From Halalkaliarchaeum desulfuricum (GTDB lineage Archaea; Halobacteriota; Halobacteria; Halobacteriales; Haloferacaceae), in contig NZ_CP025066.1 in NCBI RefSeq assembly GCF_002952775.1, positions 434,001 to 498,000 on the forward strand: 64,000 nt of DNA, written 5' to 3'. How positions within the stretch are numbered: the first letter of the stretch is position 1; each line of letters opens with the position of its first letter. The notes under the pieces are model-generated. The model worked only from the letters and a program-made list of their open reading frames with translations, was not told the DNA's origin and ran no database searches. Made by a program: the position numbers and the translations under genes. This document shows, one piece after another, positions 44,361 to 52,119 of this stretch.

Positions 44361-45071
44361 ATGACCGACACCAATGGGGGAGAAAACGATGCCGAGGAAG
44401 AAGTCGAGGACGAACTGTTACTCGAGATCCAGCAGTCGATCATTGATCTCGAGGAGGATCGGACCGAAGAGTTGACCAAACAGGCGATCGACGAGGGGTA
44501 CGATCCGCTCGACATCCTGCAGAAGGGCCTGACGAAAGGCGTCAAGACCGTCGGCGACAAGTTCGGACGTGGGGAAGTCTTCCTGCCCGAGCTGGCGATG
44601 TCGGCAGACTGCATGCGTGCCGGCGTCCAGCACGTCGACCCACTGCTTGCGGATCTGGAACTCGACGACGAGGACACCGGCGGGAAGTTCCTCATCGGCA
44701 CCGTCGACGAGGACATCCACAACATCGGGAAGAACATCCTCATCACGATGCTGAAGGCCAACGGCTTCGAGGTCGTCGACCTCGGCGTCGAGATCCCCAA
44801 CGAAGAGTTCGTCGAAGCCGTCAAAGAACACGACCCGGACATTCTCGGCATGTCCGCACTGATGACGATGACGATGGACCACCAGGAAGAGGTCATCGAA
44901 CTGCTCGAGGAGGAGGGCCTCCGCGACGACCTGAAGATCATGGTCGGCGGCGCCCCCACCTCAAAGGAGTGGTGCGAGGAGATCGGTGCCGACGGCTACG
45001 GCGACAACGCCGACGCCGCCGTCGAAGTCGCGAAGGAATTGGTCGAAGAACACCGGGCCGCGAAGGCGTAA
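44361..45071 (+). CDS. Methyl-accepting corrinoid protein (MtgC/MttC-like)
   Basis: 236 residues. The N-terminal helical cap (about 20-100: ILQKGLTKGVKTVGDKFGRGE, LPELAMSADCMRAG) is followed by a B12-binding Rossmann domain with D118-x-H120-xx-G123 (DIHNIGKN), whose His is the lower cobalt ligand, then GMSALMTMTM and VGGAPTS. It carries the methyl group from the MttB-type enzyme to the MtrH-like enzyme. It is about 20 residues longer than bacterial homologues because of an acidic N-terminus, as expected in halophiles. Followed by the BCCT transporter gene. Confidence 0.95.
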   Translation: MTDTNGGENDAEEEVEDELLLEIQQSIIDLEEDRTEELTKQAIDEGYDPLDILQKGLTKGVKTVGDKFGRGEVFLPELAMSADCMRAGVQHVDPLLADLELDDEDTGGKFLIGTVDEDIHNIGKNILITMLKANGFEVVDLGVEIPNEEFVEAVKEHDPDILGMSALMTMTMDHQEEVIELLEEEGLRDDLKIMVGGAPTSKEWCEEIGADGYGDNADAAVEVAKELVEEHRAAKA

Positions 45072-45095
45072 CCGACGGCAGATTTATAATAGATC
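45071..45095 (+). repeat. 25-bp direct repeat, copy 1
   Basis: ACCGACGGCAG, then ATTTATAATAGATC. It begins at the last base of the corrinoid gene stop. Copy 2 at 45207 is identical at 23 of 25 positions. Each contains TTTATAA, a TATA-like core, so both may be promoters or one a duplicated promoter for the BCCT gene. Confidence 0.6.
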
Positions 45096-45124
45096 CGCGA
45101 ATTGACTCTAGATGACCCTCGCTG

Positions 45125-45289
45125 ATGGTGGGGTCGTTTGACGAGATCGATCATGTCACGGACAGTCGAACCGTATCGGCAGAAGAAGTCGAAAAATACC
45201 GTACGGACCGACGGCAGTTTTATAACAGATCAATGAGTCGTTTGGAAACGACCCTCACATGGGTTCACTGGAACGTAAATAACGATTAA
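45125..45289 (+). CDS. Possible 54-residue protein before the BCCT gene
   Basis: An open frame from ATG 45125 to TAA 45287-45289, ending two bases before the BCCT start. Deduced protein is hydrophilic, with an EEVEKYRTDRRQFYNRS helix and a WVHWNV end, no membrane span. Third-position GC is near half, well below the surrounding genes, and the frame passes through a 25-bp repeat that may be a promoter. I do not recognise the product. It may be a small protein coupled to the transporter or only a leader. Confidence 0.25.
   Translation: MVGSFDEIDHVTDSRTVSAEEVEKYRTDRRQFYNRSMSRLETTLTWVHWNVNND
45207..45231 (+). repeat. 25-bp direct repeat, copy 2
   Basis: ACCGACGGCAG, then TTTTATAACAGATC, 136 bp after copy 1 and about 61-85 nt before the BCCT ATG. 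Both copies are followed at 19-20 nt by GACCCTC, so the duplicated segment is somewhat longer than the core. The TTTATAA core would put transcription start near 45250. Confidence 0.6.
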
Positions 45290-45291
45290 AT

Positions 45292-46911
45292 ATGAGTCAA
45301 CAACAATCGCAAGGCTGGATGGAGAAGTTCACGAGCGAACTGGACTACGTCGTATTCGGTATCGGCGTGGTCGTGGCAGCACTGGCGGTCGCGGCGTTCG
45401 TCCTGCGCGAGGAGGCGGCGTCAGCGGCGATGTGGGACGTAAACGACTTCCTGTGGACGAACCTGGGCTGGGCGTACCTGCTCATCATGTTCGTCCTGGT
45501 GCTGATGGTCTTCTTCCTGATACTCGGGCCATGGGGGAACATCAGGCTCGGGAAGGAAGACGAAGAACCAGAATTCACGTTCCTGTCGTACTTCGTGATG
45601 CTGTACTCGGCAGCGATCGCCGCAGGGATCGTGTTCTGGGGCCCCACGGAGGGCGTCGTCTTCTTCGGTGACCCCTTCGAGCAGGGAATCGGGTACCTCG
45701 GCTTCCCAGGAGAGGGTGATGCAGCAGTCGGTGCGATGCAGTACACCTTCTTCCACTGGGGCATCTCGGCGTGGTCGGCCTACGTCGTGATGGCAATCCC
45801 GATCGCCTACCTCGCGTACCGGTACGACGCGCCGCTGCGCATTTCGACGGTGATCGCCCCGTGGGTCGGGCTGGACAACCTCGACAGCGTCTGGGCGAAG
45901 ATCATCGACATCGTCGCAGTGTTCGCCACCATCGGCGGCGTCGCGACGACCCTTGGACTCGTCGGCTCCCAATTCCTCGTGGGGTTGGAGTACGCCTACG
46001 GGATCGAGCTGGGCGATATGGGGACGGTCATCACCATCACCGGATTGACCATCGCGTTCACGATCTCGGTGGCGGCCGGGATCCAGAAGGGGATCCGCCG
46101 GATATCCTACTTCAACATGGCGCTGTTCGCGCTGTTGATGGTCGTCATCTTCTTCGTCGGCCCGACCAGGTTCATCATGACCACCGGGACCGAAGCGCTC
46201 GGCGGCTACATCAACGACTTCATCAACATGAGCCTCTACACCGAGGCATCCATGGTGGATCCGGTTGGCTTCGTCGGCGGCTGGACCGTCTTCTACTGGG
46301 CATGGTGGTTCTCGTGGGCGCCGTTCGTCGGGCTGTTCATCGCCCGCATTTCCCGCGGTCGGACGGTCAGGCAGGTCGCCTTTACGGGCGTCTTCGCCGC
46401 GACCGGCGTGACCATCCCGTGGTTCGCGACGATGGGCGGCACGTCGATCTACATGGAGATGAACAACATCGCCCCGATCCTCGACGTGTATGCGGACTTC
46501 GGCTTCGACGAAGCCGTGGTCGGCTTCCCGATGTTCGAGGCCCTGCCGCTCGGCGGTGTGTTCATGTTCCTGTTCCTGGTGTTGATCACGACGTTCTTCA
46601 TCACCTCGGCCGACTCGTCGACGCTGGCCCTGGGGATGCTCACCACCGGCGGCGCTGAGAGCCCCTCGACGGTCAACCGCGTCATCTGGGGAGCGCTCAT
46701 CGGACTGCTGGCCTCGATCTTGATGGTCGTCGGCGGCGTCGACGCGCTGCAGGCCGCAGCGATCATCACCGGCGGACCGTTCGGCCTCATCCTGCTTGTC
46801 GCCGTGGTGGCGATGGCCGTCCTGTTCGGGAAGCGGCGTCCGATCTTCATGCAGGAAAGTGACGACTCGCTACCCGGCACGTCGGTGGACTTCGTCGAAT
46901 CCGACGACTGA
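45292..46911 (+). CDS. BCCT-family transporter, divergent glycine motif
   Basis: 539 residues with about 12 membrane spans. The aromatic substrate box FYWAWWFSWAPFVGLFIAR and following RISRGRTVR are classic for betaine/choline/carnitine transporters. In the span where Na+-coupled members carry GMGIG, this protein has SAAIAAGI (106-113). It may therefore differ in coupling, for instance exchange of substrate and product as in CaiT; this is inference. It lies just downstream of the corrinoid-protein gene and most likely imports the methylated amine used by the cluster. No long osmosensing tail: the C-terminus is short and acidic. Confidence 0.93.
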   Translation: MSQQQSQGWMEKFTSELDYVVFGIGVVVAALAVAAFVLREEAASAAMWDVNDFLWTNLGWAYLLIMFVLVLMVFFLILGPWGNIRLGKEDEEPEFTFLSYFVMLYSAAIAAGIVFWGPTEGVVFFGDPFEQGIGYLGFPGEGDAAVGAMQYTFFHWGISAWSAYVVMAIPIAYLAYRYDAPLRISTVIAPWVGLDNLDSVWAKIIDIVAVFATIGGVATTLGLVGSQFLVGLEYAYGIELGDMGTVITITGLTIAFTISVAAGIQKGIRRISYFNMALFALLMVVIFFVGPTRFIMTTGTEALGGYINDFINMSLYTEASMVDPVGFVGGWTVFYWAWWFSWAPFVGLFIARISRGRTVRQVAFTGVFAATGVTIPWFATMGGTSIYMEMNNIAPILDVYADFGFDEAVVGFPMFEALPLGGVFMFLFLVLITTFFITSADSSTLALGMLTTGGAESPSTVNRVIWGALIGLLASILMVVGGVDALQAAAIITGGPFGLILLVAVVAMAVLFGKRRPIFMQESDDSLPGTSVDFVESDD

Positions 46912-46933
46912 CCGACGCAACCGCGTTTTCCGG

Positions 46934-46942
46934 TTTTTTTTT
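46934..46942 (+). terminator. T9 run after the BCCT gene
   Basis: Nine consecutive T residues 23 nt past the BCCT stop, after a GC-rich CCGCGTTTTCCGG, a strong archaeal terminator. Confidence 0.65.
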
Positions 46943-47019
46943 CATTCGCCGTCAGCCACGGCTCCCGACGAGTACGTATCGATTGACCGAAAGAAACCGA
47001 AATCGAACGCGGCCCGTTA

Positions 47020-47457
47020 CTAGAGCTTCGGTCGGCGGATCGTCACGACCGGCACGTTCGACGTGCGGACGACCTTCTCCGTGACGTTGCCGAGGAGGTA
47101 ATCTTCGATCCCGCTGCGGCCCCGAGTCCCCATCACGATCGCGTCGATCGCGTTCTCGTCGGCGAAATCGACGATTTCCTCGTAGGGCTTGCCCTTACGA
47201 ATCGCGGTTTCCGCCGTGAGGCCCGCCTCCTCGGCCCTCTCGGCGATCCGGCCGGTGAGTTCCTCGCCGTACTCCTCCATCTCGTCCATCGACGCGGCCT
47301 GTTGCATCGACTTCGATGGAAGCCCACTCACCTGAGACTCGATGACGTACAGGACACAGACGTCGGCGCCGAGATCCTCGGCGAGATCGAGACCGTGTTG
47401 TGCGGCTGCTTCGGCTTCGTCGCTACCGTCCGTCGGGATCAGGATCTGCTCGTACAT
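47020..47457 (-). CDS. Universal stress protein UspA family
   Basis: 145 residues with the single USP fold. MYEQILIPTDGSDEA start and the ATP-binding MGTRGRSGIEDYLLGNVTEKVV (G-x2-G-x9-G-S/T type) are clear. Haloarchaea have many UspA paralogues, often next to transporters, where they may sense ATP or modulate transport. It is convergent with the BCCT gene. Substrate or partner is unknown. Confidence 0.93.
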   Translation of the reverse strand: MYEQILIPTDGSDEAEAAAQHGLDLAEDLGADVCVLYVIESQVSGLPSKSMQQAASMDEMEEYGEELTGRIAERAEEAGLTAETAIRKGKPYEEIVDFADENAIDAIVMGTRGRSGIEDYLLGNVTEKVVRTSNVPVVTIRRPKL

Positions 47458-47699
47458 GTGTAAGTTGCCTCCGTGACAGGTGTAATGTCTAACGGAGGTT
47501 ATAAAATTCTTTGTGTGAAGAGTTGAGCCCGGTAAGTCCCTCCCGAGAAAACTCGGCGAATAGCAAATTTTCTCCCGGACGCGTTCTACGTCGAGACGGA
47601 CGTGGGGCGACCTGTGTCGTCACCGGTGCACTTATACTACGGTCGGCACGAGTAGCGTCCGTTCGGATCGACGATACACGACAGACGATCACGCGAACG

Positions 47700-48935
47700 A
47701 TGACAGGAGACAACACGCGAGTACGGTACGAGGACATCGAGCGGGCCAACGAACGGCTCGACGATCCGACAGTGGTAAAGCGGACGCCGGTCGAGCAGAG
47801 CACCTCGCTTGGAGCGGTGGTCGATGCAACCGTCCACCTCAAGATGGAGCACCTCCAGTGGACGGGGTCGTTCAAGACCAGGGGCGCATTCAACAAGATC
47901 TCACGGGCCGTCGAGGAGGGCACGAAGGAATTCGTCGCCGCCAGCGCCGGCAACCACGCGCAAGGCGTCGCACTCGCCGCGACCAAGTGTGGTGCGGATT
48001 CGACGATCGTGATGCCCCGAAACGCCCCCCAGGCGAAGATCGACGCCACCCGGGAGTACGGCGCGACCGTCGAACTTGTCGGCCAGGACTTCCAGGAGGC
48101 GATGACCCACGCGAAATCGCTCGCAGGAGACGGCGACGTCGAGTTCGTCCACGCCTACGACGATCCGGACATCGTCGCCGGCCAGGGAACCCTCGGCATG
48201 GAGATGTACGACGATCTCCCGGACGTCGACACCGTCGTCGTTCCGATCGGCGGCGGCGGACTGATAAGCGGGATCGCCGTGGCGTTCGACCACCTCGCAC
48301 CGGACACCCGGATCGTCGGCGTGCAGGCGACCGGGGCGGAGACGGTCCACGAGAGTCTGGACAAGGGAATGCCAGTCACCCTCGGGGAGGTGAACACGAT
48401 CGCCGACGGGATCGCGACTGGCGGGATCTCCGATCTCACGCTGGGGCTCATCGAGGAACACGTCGACGAAATCGTCACCGTAACTGACGAAGAGATCGCG
48501 AAGGCGATCCTGCTCCTGTTAGAGCGGGCAAAACAGGTCGTCGAAGGTGCCGGGGCGGCGTCGGTCGCGGCGCTTCTGGGCGATCAGCTCGACGTCGAGG
48601 GCGAGACGGTGATGCCGCTTCTGTGCGGGGGCAACCTCGATATGACGATGCTGCGGACGGTGCTCGTTCACGCGATGACCGAGCGCAGACAGCTGCTCGA
48701 CCTCCGGGTCAAGATCGACGATCAGATCGGCGTGATGGAGGAGCTGTCGGGGATTCTCGCCAACCAGGGGGCGAATATCCACAACGTCCGCCACGACCGG
48801 TCGGTCCAGGACCTGGCAGTCGGCGAGGCGTATCTGGTCTTCGAAGTCGAGACCAGCGGGACCGAACACGCCAGCGCGATCGTGGAGGCGATCGAATCGG
48901 CCGGCTACCCGGTCACGGACGTTACCCGGAGCTGA
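47700..48935 (+). CDS. ilvA: Threonine ammonia-lyase
   Basis: 411 residues from the ATG at 47700. PLP lysine K59 in GSFKTRGA, phosphate-binding ASAGNHAQG, VPIGGGGLISG, and a C-terminal ACT domain (about 325-411, starting LRVKIDDQIGVMEELSG). Size and single ACT domain match the TdcB/IlvA short type, which deaminates threonine to 2-oxobutanoate, for isoleucine synthesis or catabolism. Serine may also be used. Divergent from uspA. No isoleucine-pathway genes nearby. Confidence 0.93.
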   Translation: MTGDNTRVRYEDIERANERLDDPTVVKRTPVEQSTSLGAVVDATVHLKMEHLQWTGSFKTRGAFNKISRAVEEGTKEFVAASAGNHAQGVALAATKCGADSTIVMPRNAPQAKIDATREYGATVELVGQDFQEAMTHAKSLAGDGDVEFVHAYDDPDIVAGQGTLGMEMYDDLPDVDTVVVPIGGGGLISGIAVAFDHLAPDTRIVGVQATGAETVHESLDKGMPVTLGEVNTIADGIATGGISDLTLGLIEEHVDEIVTVTDEEIAKAILLLLERAKQVVEGAGAASVAALLGDQLDVEGETVMPLLCGGNLDMTMLRTVLVHAMTERRQLLDLRVKIDDQIGVMEELSGILANQGANIHNVRHDRSVQDLAVGEAYLVFEVETSGTEHASAIVEAIESAGYPVTDVTRS

Positions 48936-48967
48936 GACGGCTCAAAAAACGGCTGCCGGTCTGCCGA

Positions 48968-49933
48968 TCACCGGCTCTCCTTCCACTCGCCGATCCCGCC
49001 CGGATCGAGGTGAACGTGGACGTCGCCGACGCCCGCGATCGCACCGACGTCCTCCATCAGCACGGTTTCGACGTCGTGTGCCTCCCGCAGCGTCAGGTCG
49101 CCGTCGACCTCGACGTGAACCTCCACCTCGAGGGCGGTCCCGTCGTAGTACACCGCCAGGTCGTGGATGCCGTTGACCGCCGGATGCGACCGGAGCCGCT
49201 CCTCGATCTCGGCTCGCTGATCGACGTCCGGTGCTGCACCGACGAGATAACCAACGTTCTCGCGGGCGATTTCGACGCCCTGGTAGATCACGAGACCACT
49301 CACGAACGCCCCCGCGAGCGGATCGAGCCGCGGAACCTCCAAGAGCACGCCGAGAACACCCACGAGCGCGGCGATCGAGGTGTAGATATCGTTCCGACAG
49401 TCGACCGCAAGTGCCGCCAGCGCGGTCGACCCGATGTCGGCGTTCACCAGATCCGTGTACCGGTACACGAGGTACATGTCGACGATCGCGAACGCGAGTG
49501 CCCCGACGAGAAGCCAACTGAACTGGACGTCCGTCCCGAACAACAGCCCCCGCGCCGACTCGTACAGCAAGGTACCCCCCAGGAGAACGATCACCGCACC
49601 GACGAACAGCGCCGTGAGCGGTTCGATCCGCTGGTGGCCGTGAGGGTGTGACGTGTCGGGTTCGTCGTACCGACGGCTCCCCCAGACGAACACGACGATC
49701 GAGGCAACGAGATCCGCGATCGAATGGGCTGCGTCGGCGACCAGTGCCGCGGAGCCGAACGCCAGTCCGGCGGCACCCTCGACGACGATCTTCGCCGCGT
49801 TGCCGAGAACGTTGACGAGGGAGGCCCGCTGGAACCGACCTCTTTCCCCGTCGACGTCGACCGTTCCGTCCCCGTCGACGTCGACCGTTCCGTCCCCGTC
49901 GACGTCGACCGTTCCGTCCCCGGCGCCGTCCAT
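48968..49933 (-). CDS. Cation diffusion facilitator transporter
   Basis: 321 residues with six membrane spans between about 35 and 225. Metal-site motifs are ADAAHSIADL (span 2: Asp, His, Asp) and VDCRNDIYTS (span 5), followed by a cytoplasmic C-terminal domain (about 235-321) with HVHLDPGGIGEW at the end. It probably exports Zn2+, Fe2+ or Mn2+ in exchange for protons. The first ~28 residues are a repeated DGTVDVDG encoded by a 24-bp tandem DNA repeat, giving an acidic disordered tail absent from most relatives. The gene converges with ilvA. Confidence 0.92.
   Translation of the reverse strand: MDGAGDGTVDVDGDGTVDVDGDGTVDVDGERGRFQRASLVNVLGNAAKIVVEGAAGLAFGSAALVADAAHSIADLVASIVVFVWGSRRYDEPDTSHPHGHQRIEPLTALFVGAVIVLLGGTLLYESARGLLFGTDVQFSWLLVGALAFAIVDMYLVYRYTDLVNADIGSTALAALAVDCRNDIYTSIAALVGVLGVLLEVPRLDPLAGAFVSGLVIYQGVEIARENVGYLVGAAPDVDQRAEIEERLRSHPAVNGIHDLAVYYDGTALEVEVHVEVDGDLTLREAHDVETVLMEDVGAIAGVGDVHVHLDPGGIGEWKESR
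49850..49921 (-). repeat. Three perfect 24-bp tandem repeats in the CDF gene
   Basis: The unit (plus strand GTCGACGTCGACCGTTCC, then GTCCCC) occurs three times without mismatch at 49850, 49874 and 49898. It is in frame (8 codons) and encodes the N-terminal DGTVDVDG repeats. Copy number could vary between strains without breaking the frame. Confidence 0.9.
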
Positions 49934-49963
49934 AGGGGTACTGTCCGGCGCGTCGTATTTAAA

Positions 49964-50593
49964 TCACTCCGACCGGTCGGCGTCCCACTGCCGAAACCCC
50001 TCGATTCCGCGGTCGTGCAACGCCGCCGAGACCTCTCCGACGCCGTCGACGAGGCCCTCGTGATACTCGACCAGCCGGTCCTCGATCTCGGGATGTTTCC
50101 GGGCGAGTATCTGGGCCGCCGACAGCGCCGCGTTGAACGACTTGCCGGCGTCGACGGCGGTGATCGGCGCGCCGGTTGGCATTCCGATAACCGAGGCGAC
50201 GGATTTCTCCTGGACCGGGACGCCGATCACCGGAAGCGGGTACGCGATGGAGGCAGTCATGTTCGGCAGGTCCGCCGATTTTCCGCCCGCGCCGGCGATG
50301 ACCACCTCGAGCCCGCGATCCCGGGCGGTCTCCCCGTAGGCGTACATGAGATCCGGGGTGCGGTGGGCCGAAACGACGTAGCTCTCGAAGGAGAACCGCG
50401 CGTCCGGCGGATCGGCGAAGTCGGTCTGCTCTTCGAACCCGAGTTCGAACAGCGCCTCGTAGGCGCCCTCCATCGTCGGCAGGTCCGAGTCCGACCCCAT
50501 GATGATCCCGACGTCTGGGGTCGTCTCCGGGTCCCGACGCTGGTTCGCCTCCGATTCGAGCCGATCGATGAGTTGTTGAACGCGTTCGCTCAT
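49964..50593 (-). CDS. purE: N5-CAIR mutase
   Basis: 209 residues. GIIMGSDSDLPTM near 30, SAHRTPDLMYAYGETA and AGAGGKSADLPNMTASIAYPLPVIGVPV are PurE signatures with the catalytic His in SAHRTP. It rearranges N5-carboxyaminoimidazole ribotide to CAIR in purine synthesis, downstream of PurK. The C-terminal ~40 residues extend a little beyond bacterial PurE. The start overlaps the purK stop by 4 nt, so they are translationally coupled. Confidence 0.96.
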   Translation of the reverse strand: MSERVQQLIDRLESEANQRRDPETTPDVGIIMGSDSDLPTMEGAYEALFELGFEEQTDFADPPDARFSFESYVVSAHRTPDLMYAYGETARDRGLEVVIAGAGGKSADLPNMTASIAYPLPVIGVPVQEKSVASVIGMPTGAPITAVDAGKSFNAALSAAQILARKHPEIEDRLVEYHEGLVDGVGEVSAALHDRGIEGFRQWDADRSE

Positions 50594-51834
50594 TGTTCCT
50601 CCCCGGGCCGATCGTCGACCGTTCCCTGCTTAAAGGTGAGCCCGTCGCGGAGCAGCCGGGCGCGTTCGAGTACCTCGGGGGCAGCCTCTCCGTCGACGTC
50701 TGCGCCCCCATCCACGTCGTGAGTCCGTCCGGTGACGGCGAGATGGCCCATCTTTCGGAGCGGGCGAACCTCGCGTTTCCCGTACCAGTGGAGGTGGGCG
50801 TTCGGCGCCGAGAGGACCGATTCGACGCCCGAAAGCGTCGCCACCGTCGTCTCCTCGACGTCGCCAAGCAGGTTCGCGATCGCCGTCGGGCACCGGTGGG
50901 TGGTCTCGCCCAGCGGCCAGCCGAGCGTCGCCCTGACGTGCGTTTCGAACTGCGAGCAGGTCGCCCCCTCGATCGTCCAGTGGCCGGAGTTGTGGGGGCG
51001 GGGGGCGATCTCGTTTACGAGCACCTCCCCCTCCCGGGTCTCGAACAGTTCGATCCCGTAGACGCCACGCCCGTCGAGTTCTGCGAGGACGTCGCGTGCG
51101 ACCGCCTGTGCGCGCTCGCGGACAACCTCGCCCGCCCGAGCCGGCGTCACCGTCTCCCGGAGGATCTCCTCGCGGTGGATCGTCTCGGTCGTTGGGTAGG
51201 TCCGGACCGCCCCGTCGCCTTTCACGCCGATCACGGCGAGTTCGCGCTCGAAGTCGAGGAACTCCTCGGCCATAGCGTCGCCGCCGATAGCGTCGAACGC
51301 CTGCCCGGCCGCCTCGGCCGTCGCGACCGGGACGTTCCCCCGGCCGTCGTATCCCCCCTTCCGGGCTTTCAACATCACGCCGTCGTGTCGTTCGACCGTC
51401 CGACGCACCGCTTTTGCGTCCTCGACCCGTTCGAACTCCGGCACCGGAATCCCCGCCGCCGCGAGCGTCTCCTTTTGAACGAGCTTGTCCTGGATCGTCC
51501 GTAACGTCGACGGATCCGGCTGGATCGGGACGCCGGTTTCCTCACGGACCGCATCGAGGAGGTCCGGATCCGCGAGTTCGATCTCGAAGGTCAGGAGGTC
51601 CCCGCGTTCCGCGAGTTCCCGCACCCCCTCGGGATCGTCGAAGTCGGCGACGATCTGGTCGCGCGCCACCGGCGCCGCAGGACAGTCGGGCGTCGGATCG
51701 AGAACGATCACCTCGACGCCCAGCGGGGCGGCCGCCTCCGCCAGCATCCGACCGAGCTGTCCACCGCCGACGACCCCGAGCGTCGGTCCCGGTAGTGTCA
51801 GTGTCACGGCCGGAGGTTGTAGACGATCCTGCAT
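50590..51834 (-). CDS. purK: 5-(Carboxyamino)imidazole ribonucleotide synthase
   Basis: 414 residues from the ATG ending at 51834. ATP-grasp enzyme: GVVGGGQLGRMLAEAA near 22, KARKGGYDGRGN, EEFLDFERELAVIGVKG, and LVNEIAPRPHNSGHWT all match PurK. It carboxylates AIR with ATP and bicarbonate to N5-CAIR for PurE. The C-terminal ~40 residues are a variable acidic extension. Transcribed ahead of purE with a 4-nt overlap; a GTG 12 nt upstream is a weaker start. Confidence 0.95.
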   Translation of the reverse strand: MQDRLQPPAVTLTLPGPTLGVVGGGQLGRMLAEAAAPLGVEVIVLDPTPDCPAAPVARDQIVADFDDPEGVRELAERGDLLTFEIELADPDLLDAVREETGVPIQPDPSTLRTIQDKLVQKETLAAAGIPVPEFERVEDAKAVRRTVERHDGVMLKARKGGYDGRGNVPVATAEAAGQAFDAIGGDAMAEEFLDFERELAVIGVKGDGAVRTYPTTETIHREEILRETVTPARAGEVVRERAQAVARDVLAELDGRGVYGIELFETREGEVLVNEIAPRPHNSGHWTIEGATCSQFETHVRATLGWPLGETTHRCPTAIANLLGDVEETTVATLSGVESVLSAPNAHLHWYGKREVRPLRKMGHLAVTGRTHDVDGGADVDGEAAPEVLERARLLRDGLTFKQGTVDDRPGEEQ

Positions 51835-52107
51835 AAGTATTCCCACTCATAAAGAAATAGTTGCACTGTCGTGTGTATTCTCGGGCGGTGCCGGGGTCGA
51901 ACGCCGACACGGAGATAGAAGGATTCAAAACTTCCGGTCGGAAACATCCGTAACGGGCCGGACAACGAGACAGCGGGCCGGCAGCCGATTCGCGGGTCGA
52001 TAGCCGCCGAAAGCGCCGCGGCAGCGGTGCGTCCGACGATCGACAGGAGAAGGTTCCATGAAACCGAGCATTACCGATACGTTCGACCGGGAAACCGATC
52101 ACCCGCT

Positions 52108-52114
52108 GGAGGGG
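52108..52114 (+). promoter_or_regulatory. Strong Shine-Dalgarno of the second BCCT gene
   Basis: GGAGGGG lies 5 nt before ATG 52120 and decides that start over an in-frame upstream codon at 52027. A leadered transcript is therefore likely. Confidence 0.6.
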
Positions 52115-52119
52115 CGAAA

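Noticed and set aside
49850-49921. CRISPR-like array
   Set aside because: Repeats are directly adjacent with no spacers and encode part of a protein.
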